In this document: one piece after another, positions 30,120-40,662 of the stretch | Layout of the letters: the number at the start of each line of letters is the position of its first letter | Numbering within the stretch: the first letter of the stretch is position 1 | NCBI RefSeq assembly: GCF_010389155.1 | Contig: NC_057768.1 | Location: 21,895,966-21,959,965, forward strand | DNA: 64,000 nucleotides | Reading direction: 5' to 3' | Origin: Erigeron canadensis | Lineage: Eukaryota; Streptophyta; Magnoliopsida; Asterales; Asteraceae | The notes under the pieces: generated by a model | Seen by the model: only the letters and a program-made list of their open reading frames with translations | The model's database searches: none | Told to the model about the DNA's origin: nothing | Made by a program: the position numbers and the translations under genes

Positions 30120-30913
30120 TTTCTATCCTTTGCAGATTCGATCCAAAAAAATTGGATTTTTTTAGGGTTTTTGTGATTCAGAAAGCACAAGTGTGTGTGT
30201 GTGTGTGTTTCGATAGGTTTCTGTTTTCCAATGACCCCTGCTAGCTGGGGCCCGCTTTTTTGCCACGTCGGTTGTTTGTTGGATATTTTTTCTGGGCTTA
30301 TGGTATGTCTTGGGCCATTGTTTTCATACCCTGGACCACTTTAACCGAACATTGGACCACTTTATGGAAAAGATCAATGTTCAACCTGTTCAATTTATGG
30401 TTTTGACTTTTGAATATTGGATCGGACCGGCTGGTCCAACAAGTCCAACCGTGAACCGGTGGGTTGATCGGCTTATTGTAACCAGGCTTACACGTCAAAT
30501 ATGTCATCTATCGAGTGTTTGAGTGCTAGTGGGTTTCGATCTATAGTCATGATCCGACCTATGGTTTAGACGATGCTCCTTATGGCCCTTTTCCCAGTCG
30601 ACTCGTTCCTTGGTTTGTGGGTGTGTTTTAAAACTAAGTATTAAATACTAGACGTATGACCACGCGATTCGACGATGATGGTGATAGCGGCGACAACGTG
30701 GTGGTGGTAGTCACAGGTAGTAGCTGCAATCGCGGCGTCGGTGATAGGTAGTAGCGATGGCAGTTGCGATAGTGATGTGTGCTATTAGTGTACACGTAAT
30801 TTATATAAAAGAGGTAGTTTTTTTAAAAGGGGTTGAGGTATCTATATCTTATTATTTCATTAAGATTACTACAAATAGATTTGGGTGATGTTTAATAGAG
30901 TCAACGAAGTTGA
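30120..30913. other. Kinase 5' UTR/promoter and upstream DNA
   Basis: The first ~100 bp above 30119 should be 5' UTR of the kinase and includes a (GT)n tract at about 30191-30208. The region 30300-30540 has repeated GGACCACTTT-like phrases and is probably an old repeat. No gene is seen. Confidence 0.45.
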
Positions 30914-31002
30914 GGGTAAAGTAGTCACTTTTAGGGATGAAAATGGGATGGGTATTATCATTGATCTCGTTCTCCATCCCGATACCTGATTTTCACTTGT
31001 AA

Positions 31003-31062
31003 TCCTCATTCCCGTTAGGGAATTAGATTACATCCTCATTCCCGTTAGGGAATTAGATTACA
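31003..31062. repeat. 30-bp tandem duplication in a dispersed repeat
   Basis: TCCTCATTCCCGTTAGGGAA plus ten more bases is repeated exactly at 31003-31032 and 31033-31062. It lies in a GC-richer region (about 30910-31540) with CCCCGTCCCCATC-like phrases that looks like an interspersed repeat of unknown class. Confidence 0.85.
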
Positions 31063-31572
31063 TCCTCACACCCGTCCCCATCAGGTATCGGCCCATCTAG
31101 TAATCGGGGATTTCTTATGAATAATCATAAATTCATAGAAGTAGAAAAAAGCTAAGAAAATTGAATGTGTTTCGACCTTTCCTTTTATAAAGTATGAATA
31201 TAATTCTAATGGTAAAAAAATGTGACATATAAAAAGTTCTAAACAAATTAGTTATAAACTTAAAGTGGGTTTTAAAAAGAGGAAAAATGTAATGTGATTC
31301 CATTAAATATATATAATTCGGGTTTAGATACGAAGATCAGGGATTTATGGTAGTCCATCGCCGTCCTCCTACCCATCGGAAAATGGAATTAATCCTCATA
31401 CTCGTCTCCATCCCAGGTCAACTCGGGGATTTCCCGGTAAAACCGGATTCAGATATCGAATTTTCTATCGAGGTGCGGGTATTTTTTTGGTCATTATTAA
31501 CTTGTAGGGTTTTTATTTTATATCATAAGGAAGGGGACGTTCCCCTTTAATAATAAGTACTCTTAATACAAT

Positions 31573-31803
31573 TTTTTAAATAACAAATGTCCACTAAAAT
31601 CAACTCCTTATTAGAGATAGGAGTTGATAAAAATTATGGATTTTTTAGTACACTACACAAAATGTGAAGGAAATAAAAATTAAATTTTTAAATAATAATG
31701 TCCAGTAAAATCAACTCCGTATTACAGATGGGAGTTGATAAACCTATGAATCTTTTTATTAGTACACACTAGTACACTACAACATAATGTGAAGAAAATA
31801 GAA
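31573..31803. repeat. Tandem repeat of about 112 bp, each unit with a stem-loop
   Basis: Two divergent copies start TTTTTAAATAA at 31573 and 31685. Each holds the dyad ATCAACTCC...GGAGTTGAT with a loop of about 12 nt. The second copy ends 3 bp before the RT-C target duplication. Confidence 0.8.
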
Positions 31804-31806
31804 GAC

Positions 31807-32481
31807 TGACAGTCCACGAATGCACAACTTATGTTATAATTAAGCTAGACAAGAGAATAAATAAGAAGGTAATTAACAAGAACAATGACAAGTTCAAATG
31901 TAATAAATTTATGCAAGTATAATTATATGTATCATTGATTAAACGATAAATACATGGTCAATATTACAAACTTGACTTACAAGAATACAAATGAACAAAG
32001 TAATTGCTAAGTCTAGATACACTAAAAACTTATACAATTACAAGTGACAAACACTTTTAAGGTGACAAACACACTTGATACAATGCGGTTGTGTTGCCTT
32101 TTATAGAGGAGGAATTAGGCCAACACAGCCTTCCTTTGATGGTGATAGATGGTGGTTGTCGACGTCCCATTGGCTCCTTGTACTTCTATGCAAGAGCCCT
32201 TGTCTTCTTTACCAAAACAGGTATGAGAAAGAAAACCCTACCAAAACGGGTATGAGAAAGAAAACCCTTGTTTTGGTCCCAACTTGTATCCTTGCCATGT
32301 AAGGTATTTTACAGTTGGAAGAACCACCATGTGACTCTTGTCTTCATCTGGTTTGAAATCTCCCGCCTTGACCAACAATTTGGGCAGCATCCAACCCGCT
32401 GAAGAGTCACTGGACTCGCTGAACACTCGCTGACGATACACGTCAGCGAGCAAGTCTTGTCAGCGAATCCAAGACTCAACA
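31807..32481 (-). repeat. RT-C 3' LTR
   Basis: On the minus strand it runs TGTTGAGTC (32481) to GACTGTCA (31807), 675 bp. It contains a 29-bp internal duplication (CCAAAACRGGTATGAGAAAG-type unit, about 32213-32271) absent from the other LTR. Confidence 0.9.
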
Positions 32482-32491
32482 ATCTCCCGCT
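32482..32491 (-). promoter_or_regulatory. RT-C polypurine tract
   Basis: The minus strand reads AGCGGGAGAT directly before the LTR start TGTTGAG. It is less regular than the RT-B tract but correctly placed. Confidence 0.65.
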
Positions 32492-32699
32492 ATTCGCTGA
32501 GAAGACTTGCTGAGTAAATAAGACTTTGCAAAGAGTGTAGTATGAAAGAAAGATGTCTTTTATATCATCAAATAATGTTACAAGCTGAAGCATAAAGCTT
32601 TTACAAGGTAAGACATCTAAAAATTTGCAGCTTCAATCTCCCAAGCGTCCTCTTGCTTGGCAATCCTCAGCACTGGATCTTCTCTTCTCGCTGGCTTCA

Positions 32700-35600
32700 T
32701 TAGCCTTCATCTATCTTGTTGATGACTAATCTAGCACTTGTCATTTTAGCGAATCTTCTTCTAATGCTGATCAGAAAGACAGTAGATGCTTTTTCAATTT
32801 CTGCCAATCTGAAAAAGAGTTGATCATTCTGGAAGTTTTGGAAGAATATGCCAGCAGGGGACTCCAATATTCTCCCTTCTTCAAATATACTTCTGGGAGG
32901 CAATCGAAGATTTAAACTAGCATCACTAGCTAGAGGAGGAAGGGCTGCTGGCAAGGTTTGATGCATTTCTTTTCTTTTCCTTTGAATTTTCTTGCCAGTA
33001 GACATTGACATAGCTGCTGGAGCTCCACATACTAGCCTCAACATAGGCAAATCACATTTGAACTTAGTTTCAAAGCCTCTTACCTTCTCAAAGTACTCCC
33101 TCAGCATGTTCTTCAGTTGATCGTAGCTGGGAGCCTTTTTGTCTTTAATAAGCATGTACACTTCAGCCCATTCAGAGGCACTCAGCGTGGTTGCCTTGAC
33201 ACCTTCATATTTGACAGGCTTGTCAACACCTTCTCTTAATATCTTCAAATTAGTTTTTAAGCCCATGTCAGCATGAAAGGCTTCAGCAGCCACTATTCTT
33301 TGTGGCCTCCTCCTGTCATTCATGTATTTCAGCCACTTAGCCTTTTCTTCATCAAACTTGGCTCTCTTTTCACTCAGCTGCTTCTCTACTTCATCATGTT
33401 TATGCCTGTAGAGAGCCTCAGCAACACCAGTCTGCAGAATCATTTTCTGCTCAGCATCCAATTGATCTTTTTCAAGGAGTGGTAGTTGTTTGATGAATTC
33501 CAAGTTTTTCTTTTCATTTTCTTGGTTTTCTTTGATTATGTCTAGCTCCTTGATGGCTTCTTCTTGAGTTCTTCCCTCAGCAGTTAGAGAAAGGACATCA
33601 ATAACTTGGTGTTCATTGCCTGCTGGGGAAGTGATGGAGATGTTCTGAGCAGAGAGAGATGAAGGTCTCTTGAAAAAGCCAGCATCAGTAAATTGTCGCT
33701 CCCCCTCAGCAGCATCCTCATTCTTTTCAGTTTCCTCCCCCTCAACACCAGCTGGGGGAACATCAGCAGCTTCACTCATTATTGTCTCCTCCTCAACATC
33801 AGCAGGGGGAACATCACTTGCATTCTCATTAACAGCCACTATTGCAAGTTCATTATTTTTGTTCTTGGTGGCTGCAGCAGAATCATCCTTATTCAAAACA
33901 GCTTCAGCAGAGGAATCAAGAACGTTATTAAATGCTCCTTGGACTGCTTCAGTGATCAAGGTCAAAGTTTCATCATTTACTGCCTTCTCCCCCTTGGAAG
34001 TTTTATTATCAATAACCACTTCCACAGTGGCCACTGGAGCAGTCTGCTGTTTGAGAAGTTGAGAGAGTAGTCGTTTGATCTCTCCAACTTCTTTTTCCAA
34101 CCTTTCTTGTCGCTTACGATCTTCCTCACTGAAGGATGCTTGATGAGGAGGAAAACTGGCCATTGTAGTCTCCAAGGCATTGATAGCCTTGGTGTTGCTC
34201 TCGACCTAGGTGATGAGAGGAGAGACCAGGTCAGCAACCTTTTTTACCTCAGCAGCAGCAGAGTCACTGCTGCTGGAAGCTTTCCTTAGTAAGAGACGTG
34301 CATCATTTCCAATTTTGCATAGCGATCGAGAGAAACCTCTAATGGCCTGCTGATCTCTTTTTATGATATTTGAGTATGTGCGCAGCTTCTCTTGATCAGC
34401 AGCCATTGAAATGGACTTTTCTTTTATTTTCTCGATGCTGGCAATATTCTCTTGCTTTTTGTACCAGCTTTGCAATGTCGTCACCAGTCGGTCATCTTCA
34501 AGATTTTTAATGTCAATTGCAAGTTTGGCAGCACTGGTGAGATCATTGAGATGGTCCTCCACCCTGGCCAGCCTGTCAGAATAATTGGTAAAGTAGGAGA
34601 TACCCAACTCTTTGGCATCTTGTGGTTTAGTAACAGGCTTGCCAGCAGATGTGCAGCCAAGAGCACTTGAGAAAGATGAAGGCATGCCAAGAGAGAGCAT
34701 GGTGTTCACTGGCTGCATAGGTGGAGTCTGAGGTTTGGCAGAAAGAGTCAGCACCTCAGTTTTTTCATCATTTGCTACTGCATCATCATTAGCAGCATCT
34801 ACTTCAAAATTTTCAATGATGGCTGCTACATTTTCATCAGCAGCACAGCAGCAGCCTCTTCTCCAGCATCCACCTCCATATCACTTGCTTTAAGTTCATC
34901 AGCCTGGTTGGAGGAATCCAGCTGGAATTCATCAGCCATAAAGTCACCTAACTCTAGGTCACTCTCCTTATTAACAACACAAACATCAGTACCAACACTT
35001 TCCACCAAGTTTTCTTGTGCGACAACCTCAGCACTCTCAACCAAATTTCCTTCACCACCACCTACAACATCCTCAGCACTTTCATCACCAACCTGCCTTC
35101 TCTCAAAAGAAAAATTTTAAGGGTTAGGGGAACCTGGTGCCACAGCATCAGTGTGTTGTGTCACTGATGCATCATCGGCCGTAGAATGTGCTGTCTCTAG
35201 TATCACCTGTGATCTGGCTACTGACAGTGACTCAGAGGGTTGAGAAGAAGAAGAGGGAAGTATTTGTGGGTTTGACTCAACTCTAGTGGGCTGGGGTAAC
35301 CCAATTTCTACACCAACCTCGCCTACAGAAGTTTGAGGTGGCTGCTTGCGGTTACCCTTTTTCTCATCAGCAGCCTTTTTTGAGACTGCTGATGGGCTGG
35401 CTGGGTCTCTAGTGTCCTTGGGTAGTGAGGACTTCTTAACCTTAGTGGGCTGGCCCTTTGGTACTCGCTGCTGCTGTTTTGGGACAGCAGCAGGAGGTGA
35501 AGTGGAAGAAGAAGTGGTTTTCTTGGTCTTTTTGGGAGCTTTGGAGGTTGCTGGGGGGATTATCAGTATACCAGCTCCAGTAGGGTTTTGCTTGTATATG

Positions 35601-36536
35601 TTAGGGTACGTATAAAACAATACATGTGTCATTGCTGGAGAGAGCACAACATACTTGGAGTCAAATTGCTCAGGGTCATAAGCAGGAATTTTATTTATAG
35701 AGCTTGCAACACTTGGGGAGAGAATGAATTGAGCACCTTCAGGGAGATACTTATCTTTTAACTCGCGCTTGAAGATCAACGAGAGAAAACGTGCAAAAGG
35801 CACTGAGCTCGACCGGTTCTTTATTGTGACCTTCCCCTTCAGGTCTTCAAAAATTACGTTGGCAAAGTCAATGTTGCGACCATTTTCCAGCGCATATATC
35901 ATTTTCATTTGAGTAGCAGTGGCTTGATCAAAAGAGCCACTGTTGCCACCAAGACATTGGATGACATGTGTGAACAGCAACCTCCATACACCTGGCAAAT
36001 ATTTCTTTTGAGGATTGCTGTGCACAGGTTGTGCTGGTTCCATGTTGGTCCCATACCCAATGGTTAACAACCATTCCTTGTAAACTGCAGTGGGGACCAA
36101 ATCAACATATGGATGCTCTTCCGATTGTTTGAGAAGATGAAGAGCATCTCTCAGCAAATAAACTGAAATGGAGATGGAGTGTTCTCCTTTCATCACAGTG
36201 TCAGTAATGGTACTACCGGCTACTTTGTAGTCACACGTCCACCAAAACTCCCTTAGGAGGTGGACACACATCTCTTTGGGATCACTGTAAATGGCCTTTT
36301 TTTACAGGACATCCCATGATGAAGTCGAGCATTGAGAAGTATCCCTTGATTTTGGATGGGATCTCTTCAGATCCCAGATAGTTATTGGCCTTGATGACCA
36401 ATTTGGATGCTTGAAAGGACACTTGATTAGAAGGACAAATGCCTTCATTATCATACACTTTAGAAGTGAGATAGGAGATATTTTCAGAGATTTGTTGTTG
36501 TTGTTGTTCAGGAACATTTTCAGATGGGGAAGCCAT
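32700..36536 (-). pseudogene. RT-C extra ORF downstream of RNase H (broken)
   Basis: In the same sense as pol, four open blocks (36282-36536, 35117-36271, 34206-35044, 32700-34175) form one decayed ORF of well over 1000 codons. The first block starts MASPSENVPE; the next has LLREFWWTCDY, WRLLFTHVIQCLGGNSGSFDQ and VPFARFLSLIF segments, then a Pro/Lys/Ser-rich linker. The later blocks are acidic, with predicted coiled coil (EEDRKRQERLEKEVGEIKRL) and a Lys/Arg-rich region. Breaks: a one-base gain in an A run near 36300, shifts near 35100 and 34800, and a TAG near 34203. Similar LREFW...LGG...FARFLSLIF proteins recur in Asteraceae genomes next to copia pol (from memory, unsearched). Function is unknown; no env-like signal or membrane segment is convincing. 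Confidence 0.7.
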
Positions 36537-37073
36537 TTGAATGATTTAGATGGGAGTAAAGATGAAGAGGATGATATGAATGAAAATGAGAATTTGGAAA
36601 GATTTGAGAGAAAAAATGAGTGTAAAAGATGGAGAAGTGGAAGAGATTTTCATATATATGGCATGTATATGGGCCCCATAAATGTAAAAAGTGAGTCGTC
36701 ACACGTACTCTCTTTCATACGTGGCATATATAATGTTATTTTATTTAAATAAAATTGTATATATGTACGTATGTGAGTAACGTATGAGAGTTGTATGATG
36801 TGACAACTTGAACCATGATTTCAGTTGTACTTGAGTACATATGGCGCATACAGTGTACAAGTTGCCCATTTGGGAGAAAATCGAGGTAACCGTTTGAGAT
36901 ATATAATAAAATATTAACAAGAATACGTAGTGGAATACACTAGGATAACTAGAGGTATCCACTGAAGAGTCATATAAAAGAAATTGGTTACCAAGTTTCT
37001 AGTCAGCAACTCAAGGAAAGAGAGAGGTGGTCGCTGACTAACTTTATACAATTTTTGGCAAATTGTCAACCAT
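36537..37073 (-). other. RT-C spacer between extra ORF and 106-bp repeats
   Basis: AT-rich sequence between the start of the extra ORF and the triplicated repeat. It could hold the 5' leader of a separate or spliced transcript, but no clear promoter or splice site stands out. Confidence 0.4.
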
Positions 37074-37375
37074 CAACGGATTTTAGAAGTCTTTATCAGC
37101 AGCCGTTTATTGCTGGACTAGATAGGGACTTTCAGTACCCTATTACTTTTATTATGCTTTTTCCCAAAGCATCATGGATCAACGGATTTTAGAAGTCTTT
37201 ACCAGCAGCCGTTTGCTGCTGGACTAGATAAGGACTTTTAGCACCCTATTACTTTCGTTATGCTTTTTCCCAAAGCATCAGGGATCAACGGATTTTGGAC
37301 GTCTTTACCAGCAGCCGTTTGCTGCTGGACTAGATAGAGACTTTTAGCTCTCTATTGCTTTTTTGTTCAGTGAGT
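37074..37375. repeat. 106-bp unit repeated three times in RT-C
   Basis: Units start CAACGGATTTT at 37074, 37180 and 37286. Each contains CAGCAGCCGTTTGCTGCTGG, which folds as a stem (CAGCAG...CTGCTG). The third unit is slightly shorter. The array lies between RNase H and the extra ORF. Confidence 0.9.
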
Positions 37376-37444
37376 AAGACACACTTGAACTTGCTGAAAT
37401 GATCTTGACAAGGGTCAAGAGTTAACTTACAAGAGATATGTAAG

Positions 37445-39031
37445 CTAAGTAGCAGAGTCACCATTCAGCATTCCTAACCTGTTGACTAGATCTTTAAATC
37501 TTTTTTCATCTAAAGGTTTAGTGAAAATGTCAGCAAGTTGATCATCAGTGGGGATGAAGTAGATTTCAACATCCCCCTTCATGACATGGTCACGAATGAA
37601 GTAATACCTAATATCTATGTGTTTTGCATTGGAATGCTGAACAAGATTATGTGTAATGGCAATAGCGCTTGTATTGTCACACATGATGGGGATCTTAGAG
37701 AAATTTAAGTCATAGTCAGCGAGTTGATTTTTCATCCAGAGGACTTGAGCGCAACAACTCGCTGCTGATACATACTCTGCTTCAGCAGTGAATATGGAAA
37801 CTGTATGCTATTTCTTACTAGACCAACTAATCAGCCTTCCCCACTGGTACTTTTCCTATCTAACATGCACCCAGCATAGTCAGAGTCAAAGTATGCAACT
37901 AAGTCAAAGATTGAATCTTTGGGATACCAAAGACCTAAGGAGGAAGTCCCTTTGAGATATTTAAAGATTCGCTTGACAGCGAGTAAGTGAGACTCCCTTG
38001 GGGACGCTTGATATCTTGCACAAAGGCAAGTAGCAAACATGATATCAGGACGACTCGCTGTGAGATACATCAGCGAGCCAATCATCCCACGATAGTGAGT
38101 GGGGTTCACATGCTTCCCATCTGGGTCAACATGGAGATTATTTGGAGGAGACATAGGAGTGGGCTTAGGAGTTATATTTGTCATATCAAACTTAGCCAGC
38201 ATGTCCCTAATGTATTTTTCTTGGTTTAGAAAAATGCCATCAGAGAGTTGACGAATTTGTAAACCAAGGAAGAATGTTAGCTCACCCATCATGCTCATCT
38301 AAAAGTGAGAGGACATCAGTGAGCTGAACTTCTTACAGAGTTTCTTGCAGGAGGATCCAAAGATAATGTCATCTACATAGATTTGGACATAGAGGACATA
38401 TACACCCTTTCTATATATAAAGAGGGTGCTGTCAATGGATCCACACTGAAACTCATTGGAAAGAAGGAATTCAGAAAGAGTGTCATACCAAGCTCTGGGA
38501 GCTTGTTTAAGACCATATAAGGCCTTGTAAAGACGATACACATGGTGTGGCTTTGCTGGATCTTCAAAACCAGGTGGCTGCTCCACATAAACTTCTTCTT
38601 CGAGTTTTCCATTTAGGAAGGCACTCTTTACATCCATTTGATATACTATGAAGTTTCGATAAGCAGCATGTGCCAATAATAAGTGTATAGCTTCTAGTCG
38701 GGCCACTGGAGCAAAGGTTTTGTCATAGTCAACACCTTCTTCTTGAAGGTAACCTTGTGCAACCAACCTAGTCTTGTTACGAATAACTATACCATCTTCG
38801 TCCATTTTATTTCTATAAACCCATTTAATTCCAATGGGTTCTTTGCCAGGAGGTAGAGGGACCAAAAACCAGACATGCTATCTTTGGAATTGGGTTAGTT
38901 CCTCTTGCATGGCAGCGACCCAAGATGGGTCAACAATAGCCTCTCCAATGTTTTTAGGAATGATCATTGACAAGAAATTAACAGAGACATGAATTTCTGG
39001 TCGCTGATCGAGCATAATACCCTGCTGAGAA
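37445..39031 (-). pseudogene. RT-C reverse transcriptase and RNase H (broken)
   Basis: The RT begins near 38865 with [23 protein letters not shown] (first catalytic Asp), [14 protein letters not shown] and the active-site motif [14 protein letters not shown] near 38297 interrupts the frame, which continues with GELTFFLGLQIRQL. The RNase H part has [17 protein letters not shown], a frameshift near 37800-37850, then CDNTSAIAI and [15 protein letters not shown]. Another in-frame stop lies near 38877 in the linker before RT. RT-D interrupts the frame just upstream, at 39036. The copy cannot make a full pol product. Confidence 0.9.
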
Positions 39032-39036
39032 TCACC

Positions 39037-39348
39037 TGTTAGAAATCCAAAAATAGTGATAAATTGTAATTTAAGTTAGTGGACGTTGTTGATGTTAAGA
39101 CATGGTGAAATGATTTCTAAGGATGAGGGACTAGGAGTGTCAATTAGCTTAATTGTAGATTTAGATTATAAATACCCTCAACTCCTTAGAAATCATAAGC
39201 CTTTGATCCATTTTACACATACAACATATACAGATCGTCTCCTTTCTTTCTCTCTCTAGAAAATCACACACACTAAACACACCAAGAACACACACACTTG
39301 AACCGCAATTGTTGAGATCGAATCAATAGCAGAAATCATGTTATTACA
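39037..39348 (+). repeat. RT-D 5' LTR
   Basis: TGTTAGAAATCC...GTTATTACA, 312 bp. A TATA-like TATAAATACC follows GATTTAGAT near 39167-39177, and a CT-rich tract (TTTCTTTCTCTCTC) lies downstream of it. It differs from the 3' LTR at one base just before the TATA-like motif and one near the end (CATGTT versus CGTGTT). Confidence 0.95.
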
Positions 39349-39350
39349 TG

Positions 39351-39362
39351 TGGTATCAGAGC
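39351..39362 (+). promoter_or_regulatory. RT-D primer binding site
   Basis: TGGTATCAGAGC, complementary to the 3' end of initiator Met-tRNA, 2 bp after the LTR. Confidence 0.93.
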
Positions 39363-39773
39363 AAAACATCACTTTGATATCGATCCATAACTGTTTTTGA
39401 TCTCAATTTTCATTCAAAATCAATTCAAAACCATTTCCTCAAAAACCGTCCCTGTTTCATCATTATTTGTTGTTCAAATCGCATAAAATCAACAATTTTT
39501 GTTCACCAATCGATTCCTCATAGCTCAAAACGTATTCCTGTTGAATTTTACAATCCAATTCGATCTAAATCTCTAGATTGAATTTTTGGTTTTTGGCGCT
39601 AAAATTTGGGTTTTGATTCTGTTGTGTTATAGGCTGAATTGTGTATTAGGATTTGTTGCGGACGTAATTACAAACGTTTTGCAAGTAATTTCACATTCTA
39701 ACACTCAGTAAATCGAAAGTTATTGAAGCTTGAAAATTCATCAATGGAGTTTTTACTTTGTGTTCTGTTGGAG

Positions 39774-40612
39774 AAGACGACCTCAAACGATCTTCACTAG
39801 GACGATCTTCACAAGATCGTCTCAGTGTTTGATTCTTCATACTTGATACATTCTGTGTTGTGGCTTGTAGGACGATCCTCACAAGATTGTTCTAGCAAGT
39901 GTGGTTGTTGGAAAAGTGTTGTTTGTGGCTAACTGATCCATTTTGGATTGGTTTGGTCAAAATTTAAAGTATTGGCAGAAACTAAGACGATCTTGCCAAA
40001 ATCGTCTCAGTTACCTGACTACTATCCAAGATCGTCTCAGTTACCTGACTACTAAGACGATCTTGACCAAGATCGTCTCAGTGTCTGTTGTTTGTTGAGT
40101 TGGTGAGGTTGATCATTTGAAGTTGTTGTGATTGGGAATCACACACTTCCTGGGTGACTGATCATTATTGATTGGTTTTGCTCAAATCTAATTCCTTCCA
40201 ATTATAACAAATCTCTGTCCAAAAATTCTCAAAAACACTTAGAAAAATTTCCAAGTCTTCTAAAACGATCTTATCAAGACCGTTTCATTCCCTTGATCAA
40301 AATTCCAAGACGATCTCTTTTTAGATCGTTTCATTTCAAAGTTCTTTATACTTCAATTTCTTTTTCAATTTACTTTAATTCCTTTTCAGTTTCCATTTCC
40401 AAAACTCAAAATCATTCCTCAATTTCAGTTTCATTCAGTACTTAGCCAAAGTTCATCAAATTTCATTCAAGACGATCTTCTTTGAATCGTCTCATTCTTC
40501 TTAAACTCAAGACGATTTGTTTCAAGTCGTTCTTACTTTCATTCATCTAGGACGATCTCTTCTAAGACGATCTTATCCTAAGACGATCTTCCCAAGATCG
40601 TTTCATCTTCTG
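39774..40612 (+). repeat. RT-D leader: array of GACGATCTT / AAGATCGTC inverted repeats
   Basis: At least nine copies of AAGACGATCTT-like motifs, most followed within 2-8 nt by AAGATCGTCTCA-like complements, spread over about 840 bp between the primer binding site and gag. The best are at 39810-39835, 39985-40010, 40053-40080 and 40580-40606. Around 40010-40080 a longer unit (CAGTTACCTGACTACT plus hairpin) is duplicated. The R-like part of the LTR also has AGATCGTCTC (about 39230). Confidence 0.9.
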
Positions 40613-40662
40613 AAATTTTCAACTTTCATTCCAATTCAAGTTCCAAGTCAAATCTCTTTCTA

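Noticed and set aside
33670..34070. Plus-strand open frames of about 125-130 codons
   Set aside because: They are shadows of the acidic minus-strand extra ORF of RT-C.
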